Assembly (NCBI RefSeq): GCF_040529045.1
Contig: NZ_CP131914.1
Span: 2,588,501 to 2,652,500 of the forward strand
Source: Xanthomonas indica
GTDB lineage: Bacteria; Pseudomonadota; Gammaproteobacteria; Xanthomonadales; Xanthomonadaceae
Direction: 5' to 3'
DNA length: 64,000 nt
In this document: positions 9,013 to 17,886 of the stretch, piece after piece
How the letters are laid out: every line of letters starts with the position of its first letter
Position numbering within the stretch: the first letter of the stretch is position 1
Notes under the pieces: model-generated
The model's database searches: none
Told to the model about the DNA's origin: nothing
The model's input: the letters and a program-made list of their open reading frames with translations, nothing else
Translations under genes and position numbers: made by a program

Positions 9013-10557
9013 TCAGCCGCCGCGGTTGCCGCCACGGTTGCCGCCGCCACCGGGACGGCCGCCGCCGCCCGGACGCCCACCGGCCGGGCGGTTGCCGCCG
9101 CCGGGGCGCCCGCCCGGACCCGGGCCGCGCTTCTGGCCGCCGGCCGGGCGCGCGGCGCGCGGCGCGGCGCCGTAGGGGTTGAAGCCGGGGGTGGCGTGAT
9201 CGGACGGGAAGCTCGGCGCGTTGCCCGGATGCCCGTAGGGATGCGCCTTGCGCTGCTGGCCCTGGCCGCGACCCTGGCCGCCAGCGCCCGCACCGGCGCC
9301 GGCCGGACGCGGCTTGGCATTGGCATAAGGACGCCCCTGGCCCTGGCCCTGGCCGCGGCCGCCGGGACCGGCGTTGCGGTGGCCGGTCGGGCCGGTACTG
9401 ACGCCGTCCGGCACGTACCAGGTGCGGAACGCCGCCGGGTTGCCGTCCGGCAGCGGCTTGGGGCCCTTCGGCGTGCGCTGCTTGAACGGCTTCTGCGACT
9501 GCTTGGCGGCCATTTCGCCGCTCACGGTCAGGCCGCCATGCGGCTTCTTGCCGCCGCGGCCGCGGCCGCGGTCCTCGCGGAAGGTGTCGAAGCGGCGCAG
9601 CTCGCGGCCTTCGTCGGCGGTGTTGTGGCCGTTGACGTAGGCGTTGCCGCCGCGGCCGACCTGCACGGTGGCCTTGGCGGCCTTGCGCTGGCCGATCACC
9701 GGCTGCAGGGTCAGCGCCGACGGGGTGCCTTCCTCCAGCTTCAGTTCGGCGCGCAGCGCCTCGACCTTGTCCTGCGCCAGTTCCATCGAGTGCCCGCGCA
9801 GCAGTTCGCGCGGCAGCGCGATCTTGCCGTAGCGGGTGCGCTTGAGCCGGCTGACCTGGCAGCCCTGCGATTCCCACAGGCGCCGCACTTCGCGGTTGCG
9901 GCCTTCCTTGACCACCACCCGGAACCAGTCGTGCGAGTCGGTGCCGCCGATGCGTTCGATCTCGTCGAACTTGGCGCCGCCGTCCTCCAGCAGCACGCCG
10001 CGCGAGAGCCGCTCGATCATGCTGTCGGGCACGGTCTCTTCGCCTTCCGGGGCGCGCACGCGCACCACGTATTCGCGCTCGATCTCGTAGGAGGGGTGCA
10101 TCATCGCGTTGGCCAGCTCGCCGTCGGTGGTGAGCAGCAGCAGGCCGGTGGTGTTGATGTCCAGGCGGCCGATCGCGATCCAGCGCGCGCCCTTCAGCGC
10201 CGGCAGCGCCTCGAAGATGGTCGGGCGGCCTTCGGGATCTTCGCGCGTGGTCACTTCGCCTTCGGGCTTGTTGTAGATCAGCACGCGCGAGGGCTCGGTC
10301 AGCGCGCTGGCGACGAAGCTGCGGCCGTCCAGCTCGATCTTGTCGCCGCTGCGGATCGACATGCCGGTCTGCGCGACCTCGCCATTGACCTTGACCAGGC
10401 CGTCGGCGATGCGCTGTTCCAGCGCCCGGCGCGACCCCAGCCCGGCCTGGGCCAGGACCTTGTGCAGGCGTTCTTCCAGTTTCGGCTGCTCGGCGGCAGC
10501 GGCATCGCGCTTGAGCGAGAGCTTGTTCAACGACAGCTTGCGGGAGGTGTCACTCAT
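9013..10557 (-). CDS. rluB: 23S rRNA pseudouridine synthase RluB with long Gly/Arg/Pro-rich tail
   Basis: RluB converts U2605 (E. coli numbering) of 23S rRNA to pseudouridine. The 514 residues comprise an S4 RNA-binding domain (about 27-90, LEERLHKVLAQAGLGSRRAL) and an RsuA/RluB catalytic domain with the nucleophile Asp at about 133 in AIGRLDINTTGLL. From about residue 300 to the end the chain is low complexity, ending in dozens of residues made almost only of Gly, Arg, Pro and Asn, probably a disordered RNA-binding extension. E. coli RluB is about 290 residues, so the tail nearly doubles it. Start overlaps the scpB stop by 8 nt. Confidence 0.95.
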   Translation of the reverse strand: MSDTSRKLSLNKLSLKRDAAAAEQPKLEERLHKVLAQAGLGSRRALEQRIADGLVKVNGEVAQTGMSIRSGDKIELDGRSFVASALTEPSRVLIYNKPEGEVTTREDPEGRPTIFEALPALKGARWIAIGRLDINTTGLLLLTTDGELANAMMHPSYEIEREYVVRVRAPEGEETVPDSMIERLSRGVLLEDGGAKFDEIERIGGTDSHDWFRVVVKEGRNREVRRLWESQGCQVSRLKRTRYGKIALPRELLRGHSMELAQDKVEALRAELKLEEGTPSALTLQPVIGQRKAAKATVQVGRGGNAYVNGHNTADEGRELRRFDTFREDRGRGRGGKKPHGGLTVSGEMAAKQSQKPFKQRTPKGPKPLPDGNPAAFRTWYVPDGVSTGPTGHRNAGPGGRGQGQGQGRPYANAKPRPAGAGAGAGGQGRGQGQQRKAHPYGHPGNAPSFPSDHATPGFNPYGAAPRAARPAGGQKRGPGPGGRPGGGNRPAGGRPGGGGRPGGGGNRGGNRGG

Positions 10558-11518
10558 TTACTTGGCTCCGGCCGGCGCGTTGCGCGTCGGCCTGTGGTTC
10601 GGAATCGGCATCGTCAACAGCCACGGTCGTCGTCGCGACGGCGTTGTCTTCGGCTTCGTTCGCATCCGCCGCGCGCTCTCCCGGCGCGGCTTCGGGTTCG
10701 CCCGTCGGGGCGGTCGTGGAATCCGTGGCCGTCGGCGCGTCGGCGTCGTCGGTCGCGGGGGTGTTCGGTCCTGCGGTGTCGCTGGTGTCGGTGTCCGTGG
10801 CGTCTGCGGCCACGGCCGCGTCTGCCTGCGCCGTCGCGGCAGGCGCGGCGGATTCGTTGGCGGCCGCGGCCTGCGCCGTGGTGTCGCCCTGGTTGCCCTG
10901 GTCGGCGTCCTCGCCCGGCGCGGCGCCGGCCTGGGCCACGTCGCCGACCGGCAGCGCGTCGCGGTCCAGCGGCAGCTGCGGTTCCAGCTCGCCGATGTCC
11001 TTGAGTTCGGACAGCGGCGGCAGTTCGTCCAGGCGCTTGAGCCCGAAATAGTCCAGGAAGGTCTTGGTGGTGCCGAACAGCGCCGGCTTGCCCGGCACGT
11101 CGCGGTGCCCGACCACGCGGATCCACTCGCGCTCTTCCAGCGCCTGGATGATGTTGCTGCTGACCGCCACGCCGCGCACCTGCTCGATCTCGCCGCGGGT
11201 GATCGGCTGCCGGTAGGCGATCAGCGCCAGGGTCTCCAGCGTGGCGCGGGTGTAGCGGGTCTTGCGCTCGGTCCACAGCCGCGCCACCCAGGCGTGCACG
11301 TCGCTGCGTACCTGGTAGCGGAACCCGGAGGCCACTTCGACCAGCTCGACGCCGCGGCCCTCGCAGGCCTCGCGCAGCAGTTCCAGCGCGCGCTCGATGC
11401 TGCCCGGCGGCGCGGGCTCCTCCTCCGGGAACAGGCCGTGCAACTGCGCCAGCGGCAACGGCTGGTTGGCGGCGAGCAGGGCGGCCTCGACGATGCGGTT
11501 GATCAGCGCTTGATCCAT
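10550..11518 (-). CDS. scpB: Chromosome segregation and condensation protein ScpB
   Basis: ScpB binds ScpA to complete the SMC-ScpAB condensin. The 322 residues contain the two winged-helix domains in the first 185 or so (RATLETLALIAYRQPITRGE, then GKPALFGTTKTFLDYFGL). The last 130 residues form an acidic Ala/Thr/Asp/Glu-rich tail that most ScpB proteins lack. The ATG at 11518 gives the canonical MDQALINRIVEAALLAANQP. It follows scpA by about 20 bp and overlaps rluB. Confidence 0.95.
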   Translation of the reverse strand: MDQALINRIVEAALLAANQPLPLAQLHGLFPEEEPAPPGSIERALELLREACEGRGVELVEVASGFRYQVRSDVHAWVARLWTERKTRYTRATLETLALIAYRQPITRGEIEQVRGVAVSSNIIQALEEREWIRVVGHRDVPGKPALFGTTKTFLDYFGLKRLDELPPLSELKDIGELEPQLPLDRDALPVGDVAQAGAAPGEDADQGNQGDTTAQAAAANESAAPAATAQADAAVAADATDTDTSDTAGPNTPATDDADAPTATDSTTAPTGEPEAAPGERAADANEAEDNAVATTTVAVDDADSEPQADAQRAGRSQVNE

Positions 11519-11540
11519 GCGGGGGCGGGTTCTCGGGGAC

Positions 11541-12482
11541 TCAGGTGGTGGCGTCGGCGGCGTCGCTGTCGTCGAACTCGCTGTTGAACTGCAGCGGCGC
11601 GTTGGTGTTGCCCAGCGCCAGCGACTTGACGTAGATCGGTGGCATCGGCGGCCGCTCGGTGGCCTCGGCGGGGACGTGCGCCAGCGGCTCCTGGACGATG
11701 TCCAGCAACTGCTCCTTGGCCAGTTCCAGCAGCGCCAGGAAGGTGACCAGCACGCCGAGCTTGCCTTCCTCGGCACTGAACAGCGATTCGAAACGGTGGA
11801 ACTTGCCGTCATCCAGACGGCCCAGCACGTCGCCCATGCGCTGGCGCACGCTCAGCGCCTCGCGCTTGATGGCGTGGCCGCTGAACAGTTCGGCGCGCTT
11901 GAGCACGTCGTACAGCGCCAGCAGCATTTCCTTCAGCTCCACCGGCGGCGGCAGCTTGACCGCGGCCCGGTCCGGCACGTGGGCGTGCACCGGGGTGGTG
12001 TCGCGGTCCTGCCGCGGCAGCGCGTCGATGTCCTCGGCCGCCTGCTTGAAGCGTTCGTACTCCTGCAAGCGGCGGACCAGTTCGGCACGCGGGTCCACTT
12101 CCTCGCCGTCTTCGGCCGGCGGCCGCGGCAGCAGCATCCGCGACTTGATCTCGGCCAGGATCGCGGCCATCACCAGGTACTCGGCCGCCAGTTCGAAGCG
12201 CAGCTCCTGCATCACGTTGATGTAGTCCACGTACTGCCGGGTGATCTCGGCGACGGGGATGTCCAGGATGTCCAGGTTCTGCCGGCGGATCAGGTACAGC
12301 AGCAGGTCCAGCGGGCCTTCGAACGCGTCCAGGATGACTTCCAGCGCGTCCGGCGGGATGTACAGATCCTGCGGGATCTGCAGCACCGGCTGCCCATGCA
12401 CGACCGCCAGCGGCATTTCCTGCTGCTGTGGCGGAGTCGTCTGGGTTGGCGGGTTCGCGTCGAGCGCGAGTTCGGAGGTCAT
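11541..12482 (-). CDS. scpA: Segregation and condensation protein A
   Basis: ScpA is the kleisin that bridges SMC heads. The 313-residue product has the kleisin N-terminal motif FEGPLDLLLYLIRRQNLDIL (about 65-85), the ITRQYVDYI and AAEYLVMAAILAEIKSRMLL helices, and a C-terminal winged-helix segment (VTFLALLELAKEQLLDIVQ). Start MTSELALDANPP is preferred because the upstream open frame (47 residues) has no family counterpart. It is first in scpA-scpB-rluB. Confidence 0.95.
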   Translation of the reverse strand: MTSELALDANPPTQTTPPQQQEMPLAVVHGQPVLQIPQDLYIPPDALEVILDAFEGPLDLLLYLIRRQNLDILDIPVAEITRQYVDYINVMQELRFELAAEYLVMAAILAEIKSRMLLPRPPAEDGEEVDPRAELVRRLQEYERFKQAAEDIDALPRQDRDTTPVHAHVPDRAAVKLPPPVELKEMLLALYDVLKRAELFSGHAIKREALSVRQRMGDVLGRLDDGKFHRFESLFSAEEGKLGVLVTFLALLELAKEQLLDIVQEPLAHVPAEATERPPMPPIYVKSLALGNTNAPLQFNSEFDDSDAADATT

Positions 12483-12855
12483 CGGTTGGACATCGGTGTT
12501 GCGGTAGCGAAGGGCCGGGCAGGCGCGACCCGGCGCGGCTCCTTGCCGGCAGTGCTGCGGTTCAATGGCGCGTCGTCCCCGCAACGCGCTCGGTACTTCA
12601 ACAAGACACACGACGCACGCCACGCGTGTCGTGGCGGCGGGAACTGCAGAGGAGGACGTCTGCGCGGGCGGTGTCAGGCAGCGAATCGGTCGTCGGAAGG
12701 GGCTTGGGGTCGCCGATCACCGACGGGCCGCTGCATCCGGCCGCGTGCAATGGGACCAAGGGTAATGCGCCGGCGGGGTCGGTGTCCAGCGCCGCCGCAC
12801 CGGGGCAGGTCCTACAATGGCACGTCTCTGAGGATGGAACGAGGGCGGATACGCG
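12483..12855. promoter_or_regulatory. Divergent intergenic region scpA / yciI-like gene
   Basis: There is no gene here. A possible -10 box TACAAT lies at 12813-12818, about 40 bp before the YciI-like start, without a convincing -35. The scpA promoter should lie in the left part, but no clear hexamers stand out. Confidence 0.4.
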
Positions 12856-13155
12856 ATGTGGTACGTGATCGAGGGGTACGACGTGGCCGATGCGCTGCCG
12901 CGGCGGGCGGCGGCGCGGCCGGCGCATCTGCAGCGGCTGACCCAGCTGCAGGAGGCCGGACGGCTGCTGCTGGCCGGGCCGTGCCCGGCGATCGACGCCG
13001 AGGATCCGGGCCCGGCCGGCTTCAGCGGCAGCCTGGTGGTGGCCGCGTTCGACTCGCTGGCCGAGGCGCGGGCCTGGGCCGAGGCCGATCCCTATGTGGA
13101 GGCCGGTGTCTACGCGCGGGTCGAGGTACGGCCGTTCCGCAAGGTGCTGCCGTGA
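12856..13155 (+). CDS. YciI-like protein
   Basis: This 99-residue ferredoxin-like dimeric alpha-beta barrel protein starts [20 protein letters not shown]. The family features are the early His of RPAHLQRL, the [11 protein letters not shown] turn, and the C-terminal [20 protein letters not shown] strand. E. coli YciI has no fully established cellular role. The stop overlaps the bolA GTG by GTGA; yciI-bolA coupling and proximity to scp genes is common in Xanthomonadales. Confidence 0.9.
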   Translation: MWYVIEGYDVADALPRRAAARPAHLQRLTQLQEAGRLLLAGPCPAIDAEDPGPAGFSGSLVVAAFDSLAEARAWAEADPYVEAGVYARVEVRPFRKVLP

Positions 13156-13436
13156 GCCAGGTCGGCGCCGAGCGGGTGGCGCGGATCCGTGCCGCGCTGG
13201 AGGCGGCGTTCGCGCCGCAGGCACTGGAGGTCGAGGACGACAGCCACCGTCATGCCGGCCATGCCGGCGCGCGCGACGGCCGTGGACATTTCAATGTAAG
13301 GGTGGTCAGCGCGGCCTTTGCCGGGATGGCGCCGCTGGCCCGGCACCGTGCCGTCTACGCGGCGCTGGGCGAGATGATGCAGACCGACATCCATGCGCTG
13401 TCGATCCGCGCCGAGGTGCCGGGCGCCGCCCGCTGA
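13152..13436 (+). CDS. bolA: BolA-family protein
   Basis: BolA proteins bind monothiol glutaredoxins in iron-sulfur trafficking and can also bind DNA. The 94 residues show the class II KH-like fold with [20 protein letters not shown] (conserved His pair and the HF-V-VVS strand), [13 protein letters not shown] and the C-terminal [11 protein letters not shown]. The start is GTG, overlapping the yciI-like stop by 4 nt; no ATG alternative exists. The bolA stop is embedded in the first copy of a 19-bp tandem repeat. Confidence 0.93.
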   Translation: MSQVGAERVARIRAALEAAFAPQALEVEDDSHRHAGHAGARDGRGHFNVRVVSAAFAGMAPLARHRAVYAALGEMMQTDIHALSIRAEVPGAAR

Positions 13437-13471
13437 CGCGTTGCGGCGAAGGTGACACGTTGCGGCGAAGG
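13434..13471 (+). repeat. 19-bp tandem duplication at the bolA stop
   Basis: TGACGCGTTGCGGCGAAGG is followed at once by TGACACGTTGCGGCGAAGG (one mismatch). A further small direct repeat, CAGGTCCAA, occurs twice at about 13480-13499. Confidence 0.85.
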
Positions 13472-13643
13472 GGTGCCGCAGGTCCAACACAGGTCCAAAT
13501 AGGAGTGTGGATCCCGCGGAAAAGCGGAATCTGCACCTGGATTATGTTGCGTTGCGGCACGATTCCGACCGGTTTCGCATTATTCAAGTGACTGAAAAAG
13601 AAGACTTTTATTGGAAAAATAACAAAGGGCTTCTGCCTTGCGC

Positions 13644-13657
13644 TGAAAACGATTACA
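13644..13657. promoter_or_regulatory. Putative LacI-family operator 1 (upstream of lacI-type gene)
   Basis: TGAAAACGATTACA is an imperfect palindrome with the central CG typical of LacI/GalR operators, 45 bp before the regulator start. It matches the sites at 17862 and 32469. It lies just after an unusually AT-rich stretch (13570-13640) likely to hold the promoter. Probable autoregulation. Confidence 0.75.
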
Positions 13658-13701
13658 GTCCGCGCCAGTTTCTCAAGGTCTCTGCCGCGGAGGGCGGCAC
13701 G

Positions 13702-14715
13702 ATGGCGAAGAGCGCGGTCACCATCAAAGACGTCGCACGCGAGGCCCGGGTTTCCGTGGCCACCGTGTCGCGTGCGCTCAATGGCCACGAAAACGTGGCC
13801 GCGCCAGTGCGCACTCTCGTCCTGGAAGTGGCCGAGCGCCTGCGCTACAGCCCGCATGCGGCGGCGCGCAGCCTCAGCAGCCGCCGCACCCAGACCCTGG
13901 GCGTGGTGCTGCCCGACCTGTACGGCGAATTCTTCTCCGAACTGATCCGCGGCATCGACGGCGCCGCCCGCGCGCGCCGCCAGCACCTGCTGGTGTCCAG
14001 TTACCACGGCGACCCGGAAGAGCAGGGACGGGCGCTGCGCGCGATGCGCGGCCGCGTCGACGGCCTGCTGGTGCTGTCGCCGTATGCCGAGCGCCCGGGC
14101 TTCCTCACCGACAACCTGCCGCAGGCGCTGCCGACGGTGTTGATCAACACCCATCTGCCGGGCACCGAGTACCCGGTGTTGAGCATCGACGACCATGCCG
14201 GTGCGGTGGCGATGACCGAGCACCTGCTGGCGATGGGGCATCGCCGCATCGCCTTCATCGGCGGCCCGGAACTGAACTTCGACGCGCGCGAACGCCTGCG
14301 CGGTTTCCGCGACACCATCGCGCGTCATCCCGGGCAGGCGCACGGCCAGGAGTTTCCGGGCGACTTCGACGAAGCCTCCGGCTATCGCGCGGGGCAGGCG
14401 ATGCTGCAGGCCGGCACGCTGCCCGATGCGGTGTTCGCCGCCAACGACATGACCGCGCTCGGCTGCCTCTACGCCTTTACCCAGAGCGGTGTGCGCGTGC
14501 CCCACGACATCGCGTTGGCCGGCTTCGACGACATTCCGCTGGCGCGTTTCGTTCACCCGTCTCTCACCACCATGCGCGTCAGCATCGCCGGGCTTGGTGA
14601 GCAGGCGATGCATCGCCTACTGCACCTGATCGATCGTCCCGACGCGGACGATGGACGGCGGCAGACCCTGGTTCCTACGTTGGTCGTGCGCGATTCCAGC
14701 ACGGCCCGTTCCTGA
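13702..14715 (+). CDS. LacI-family transcriptional regulator of the sugar-utilisation locus
   Basis: The 337-residue protein has a canonical LacI helix-turn-helix at about residues 6-30 (TIKDVAREARVSVATVSRAL), followed by a periplasmic-binding-protein-like effector domain (TLGVVLPDLYGEFFSELIRG; AVFAANDMTALGC; ALAGFDDIPLARFVHPSLTT). It probably represses the adjacent TonB receptor/GH144/ABC locus and the Entner-Doudoroff cluster, judging from three shared operator-like palindromes. Effector unknown, probably a glucose-derived oligosaccharide or catabolic intermediate. The ATG at 13702 puts the HTH at the usual distance from the N-terminus; the frame is open further upstream but that part is not LacI-like. 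Confidence 0.92.
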   Translation: MAKSAVTIKDVAREARVSVATVSRALNGHENVAAPVRTLVLEVAERLRYSPHAAARSLSSRRTQTLGVVLPDLYGEFFSELIRGIDGAARARRQHLLVSSYHGDPEEQGRALRAMRGRVDGLLVLSPYAERPGFLTDNLPQALPTVLINTHLPGTEYPVLSIDDHAGAVAMTEHLLAMGHRRIAFIGGPELNFDARERLRGFRDTIARHPGQAHGQEFPGDFDEASGYRAGQAMLQAGTLPDAVFAANDMTALGCLYAFTQSGVRVPHDIALAGFDDIPLARFVHPSLTTMRVSIAGLGEQAMHRLLHLIDRPDADDGRRQTLVPTLVVRDSSTARS

Positions 14716-14820
14716 TGCGACGCGGTGGTTCGCGCCGCATCGCTTGTTCCACTTCGTTTGATCGAAGCACCACGCACCACCCATAACGAGCATCACGTCT
14801 TCCTGGAGGGAAAACCCCAC

Positions 14821-17793
14821 ATGCAACACACCCCGCATTCCGCCCGGCCCACGCGCAAGCTGTTGAGCTGCGCCCTCGCCAGTTGCCTGCTGCTGGGCGC
14901 CGCGCCGGCATTCGCGCAAAGCACCGGCGCCACCATTCGCGGACAGGTCAAGGTCGATTCGGCGCCGGCTGCGTCCGCGCAGGTCACCGCCACCAACCTC
15001 GCCACCGGTCTGAGCCGCAGCGTGCAGACCAGCAACGGCACCTATTCGGTCGGCGGCCTGCCGCCGGGTTCCTACCGCATCGACGTCACCGCCGACGGCA
15101 AGACCACTTCGCAGAACGTCACCGTGCAGGTCGGCCAGACCGCGACCCTGGACCTGGGCGTGGGCGGCGAAGCGGCCACCGCCAACGGGCAGGGCGCGAC
15201 CACGCTCGACGCGGTGCAGGTGCAGGCGCCGCCGGTGCTGGTGGAAACCCGCACCTCGGAGAACGCCACCTACATCTCCAACGTGCAGATCGAGAAGCTG
15301 CCGCAGGCCACGCGCAACTTCCTCGAGCTGGCCGACAGCGTGCCGAGCGTGCAGTTCCAGCGCGACGCCAAGGGCAACACCACGGTGCGCTCCGGCGCGA
15401 CCTCGGCCAACGGCACCAACGTCTACATCGACGGCATCAGCCAGAAGAACTACGTGCTGACCGGCGGCGTCAGCGGCCAGGATTCCAGCCGCGGCAATCC
15501 GTTCCCGCAGTCGGCGATCGGCGAGTACAAGGTCATCACCTCCAACTACAAGGCCGAGTTCGACCAGGTCAGCAGTGCGGCGATCGTGGCCTCGACCAAG
15601 TCCGGCACCAACGATTTCCACGGCAGCTTCTTCTGGGATACGACCAACGACGACTGGCGCGCCGAAAGCCCGCTGGAGCGCAAGGCCGGCCAGCGCGACG
15701 ACTTCTCCGAGACCCAGTACGGCGCCACCTTCAGCGGCCCGATCCTCAAGGACCGCGCGCACTTCTTCGTGGCCTACGAGGCCAAGGAGTACACCACGCC
15801 CAACACGGTCATCCCCGGCGGCATCTATGCCGACCGCGTCGACCAGTTGCCGGCGCAGTTGCAGCCGCTGGTCGCCACCTACAGCACGCCGTTCAAGGAA
15901 GACCTGTACTTCGGCAAGATCGACTGGACCCTGGGCGACAACAACCTGTTCGAGCTGACCGGCAAGTACCGCAAGGAAGACGAACTGTCGGACATCGGCG
16001 ACACCACCACCTACCAGCACGGCAGCACCAACGGCCAGAAGGAAAAGCGCGCCAACCTGCGCTGGCAGTACAGCGGCGAGGCGTTCCTCAACGATCTGAA
16101 CCTGAGCTACGAGAGCGCGTTCTGGACCCAGACCCCGCTCACCGACGGCAGCGGCTACGTGTTGTCCTACGTGCCGCAGGCCGGCAACGAGACCACCATC
16201 CTCAGCGCCGGTGCCGGCAGCAGCTTCCAGAACAAGGGCCAGAAGGGCTGGACCCTGCAGGATGACCTGACTCTCAACAGCCTCGACTGGCACGGCAGCC
16301 ACACCATCAAGATGGGTGTGAAGTACAAGGACATCCAGCTCGATTCGACCCAGATCAATCCGGCCAATCCGCAGTACTACTACAACATCCTCAGCGATGT
16401 CGGCACGCCGTACCGGGTGCGCTTCGGCGACACCGGCGACGGCGGTTCGGTGCAGTCGCAGAACAAGCAGTACGGCATCTACCTGCAGGACGACTGGGAG
16501 GTCAACGAGCACCTGACCCTGAACCTGGGCGTACGCTACGACTACGAGAAGACCCCCTCGTTCCTCGACTTCGTCACCCCGGCCGACGTCGCCAGCGCGC
16601 TGCTGAACTGGCGCAACCTGGACAACGCCAACTACGACATCACCAACTACATCAGCACCGGCAACAACCGCAAGGCGTTCAAGGATGCCTGGCAGCCGCG
16701 CCTGGGCTTCTCCTACGACCTGTTCGGCGACCAGGCGCACGTGATCTACGGCGGCGCCGGCCGTGCCTACGACCGCAACCTGTTCGACTACCTGGCGCTG
16801 GAGCAGCTGAACAACAACTTCCGCTCCTACAGCTACTACTTCAGCAGCGCCAACACGCCGTGCCTCGGCCAGCCGTGCGTGGCATGGAATCCGAGTTATG
16901 CGACCCAGGCCGGCCTGGACGGGCTGGCCGCCTCCACCACCGCCGGCACCGGCGGCGGCCGCGAGGTCTACCTGATCGACAACAACATCAAGGTGCCGTA
17001 CTCGGACCAGTTCAGCCTGGGCATGCGCAACATGGTGCATTTCTGGGGCAACGACTGGTACACGGACGTGACCCTGAGCCGCATCGTCAGCGAGGACGGC
17101 TTCGTGTTCCTGCGCGGCAACCGTCGTGCCGACGGTTCGTTCTTCCTGCCAGGCACCACCTCCGGCGTGCCCACCGACTCGCCCAATGGCTACAGCGCGA
17201 TCGTGCTCGGCACCAACGGCCTGAAGACGCGCAACAACCAGCTGGCGCTGAAGCTGGACAAGCCCTACGACAAGGAGTCCGGCTGGGGTCTGACCGTGGC
17301 CTACACCTTCTCCGATGCCAAGGAGAACCGTCAGTACGGCGAGCACTACGCGCTGGACCAGCCGTCGATGGCCGGCTACGGCTGGCGTGAGGCCGGTGGC
17401 ATCCCGAAGAACCGCCTGGTGGTCACCGGCATCTACGACCTGCCGTACGACATCACCCTGTCGGCCAAGCTGTCGCTGGCCAGCCAGACCCCGCGCTACG
17501 GCACCGACTGCCTGGCGGGCAACGACCAGTGCTATATCATCCAGTACAAGCCGGATGCGACGCTGGGCTACAAGGAGTTCAGCCTGGCGGCGAACAAGGA
17601 ATGGGATACCGGCTCGGGCATCAAGTTCAACGTCCGCGCCGATGTCATCAACCTGTTCAACTGGACCAACTACGCGGACTACAACACCGATACCGGCACC
17701 TATGCCGACCTGAACACGGCGTTCGGCACGCCGAACGGCGTGCTCGCCTCGCCGATGCGGACGTTCAAGCTGTCGTTTGGCTTGAACTGGTAA
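14821..17793 (+). CDS. TonB-dependent outer-membrane receptor, Oar-like with N-terminal carboxypeptidase-regulatory-like domain
   Basis: The 990-residue receptor probably imports an oligosaccharide across the outer membrane using TonB/ExbBD energy. It has a signal peptide ending APAFAQ (about residue 33), a beta-sandwich repeat domain (about 35-115, ATIRGQVKVDSAPAASAQVT onward), a plug domain (about 130-260, VQIEKLPQATRNFLELADSV onward) and a long barrel ending in an aromatic residue (LSFGLNW). A strong ribosome site (GGAGGG) lies 10 nt before the ATG. It follows the LacI-type gene by about 105 bp and precedes periplasmic glycosidase and ABC genes, the plan of Xanthomonas carbohydrate-utilisation loci. 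The ligand is inferred from those neighbours. Confidence 0.93.
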   Translation: MQHTPHSARPTRKLLSCALASCLLLGAAPAFAQSTGATIRGQVKVDSAPAASAQVTATNLATGLSRSVQTSNGTYSVGGLPPGSYRIDVTADGKTTSQNVTVQVGQTATLDLGVGGEAATANGQGATTLDAVQVQAPPVLVETRTSENATYISNVQIEKLPQATRNFLELADSVPSVQFQRDAKGNTTVRSGATSANGTNVYIDGISQKNYVLTGGVSGQDSSRGNPFPQSAIGEYKVITSNYKAEFDQVSSAAIVASTKSGTNDFHGSFFWDTTNDDWRAESPLERKAGQRDDFSETQYGATFSGPILKDRAHFFVAYEAKEYTTPNTVIPGGIYADRVDQLPAQLQPLVATYSTPFKEDLYFGKIDWTLGDNNLFELTGKYRKEDELSDIGDTTTYQHGSTNGQKEKRANLRWQYSGEAFLNDLNLSYESAFWTQTPLTDGSGYVLSYVPQAGNETTILSAGAGSSFQNKGQKGWTLQDDLTLNSLDWHGSHTIKMGVKYKDIQLDSTQINPANPQYYYNILSDVGTPYRVRFGDTGDGGSVQSQNKQYGIYLQDDWEVNEHLTLNLGVRYDYEKTPSFLDFVTPADVASALLNWRNLDNANYDITNYISTGNNRKAFKDAWQPRLGFSYDLFGDQAHVIYGGAGRAYDRNLFDYLALEQLNNNFRSYSYYFSSANTPCLGQPCVAWNPSYATQAGLDGLAASTTAGTGGGREVYLIDNNIKVPYSDQFSLGMRNMVHFWGNDWYTDVTLSRIVSEDGFVFLRGNRRADGSFFLPGTTSGVPTDSPNGYSAIVLGTNGLKTRNNQLALKLDKPYDKESGWGLTVAYTFSDAKENRQYGEHYALDQPSMAGYGWREAGGIPKNRLVVTGIYDLPYDITLSAKLSLASQTPRYGTDCLAGNDQCYIIQYKPDATLGYKEFSLAANKEWDTGSGIKFNVRADVINLFNWTNYADYNTDTGTYADLNTAFGTPNGVLASPMRTFKLSFGLNW

Positions 17794-17799
17794 GCAAGG

Positions 17800-17833
17800 T
17801 CGCCGCGGCTCCCCAGGAGGGGGGCCGCGGCGA
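17800..17833 (+). other. Strong GC-rich hairpin after the TonB receptor gene
   Basis: Stem TCGCCGCGGC / GCCGCGGCGA is extended by CCCC/GGGG around an AGGA loop. The only T-run (17849-17854) starts about 15 nt after the stem, too far for a classical terminator. It may be a partial terminator or an RNA-stabilising element between receptor and glycosidase genes. Confidence 0.6.
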
Positions 17834-17861
17834 TGCGGAAGTGGGGTATTTTTTGCGTGCG

Positions 17862-17875
17862 TGTAAACGATTTCA
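17862..17875. promoter_or_regulatory. Putative LacI-family operator 2 (upstream of GH144-like gene)
   Basis: TGTAAACGATTTCA; its reverse complement TGAAATCGTTTACA matches the sites at 13644 and 32469 in 12-13 of 14 positions. It ends 11 bp before the ATG of the GH144-like lipoprotein gene, so a bound repressor would overlap the start of the mRNA and probably the promoter. Confidence 0.75.
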
Positions 17876-17886
17876 CGGGGGGCACG

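Noticed and set aside
8839-11004. 721-codon plus-strand open frame across rluB and scpB
   Set aside because: Antisense to two well-identified genes; sequence is repetitive Arg/Ala/Gly without motifs.
13507-13701. N-terminal extension of the LacI-type regulator
   Set aside because: It would place 65 non-conserved residues before the helix-turn-helix and would translate through operator 1.
14716-14820. A fourth LacI-type operator before the TonB receptor gene
   Set aside because: No sequence close to TGAAAWCGNTTACA is present; the receptor may be co-transcribed with the regulator.
17834-17860. T-run after the 17800-17833 hairpin as an intrinsic terminator
   Set aside because: The T-run begins about 15 nt beyond the stem, too far for a standard terminator; recorded only as a hairpin.
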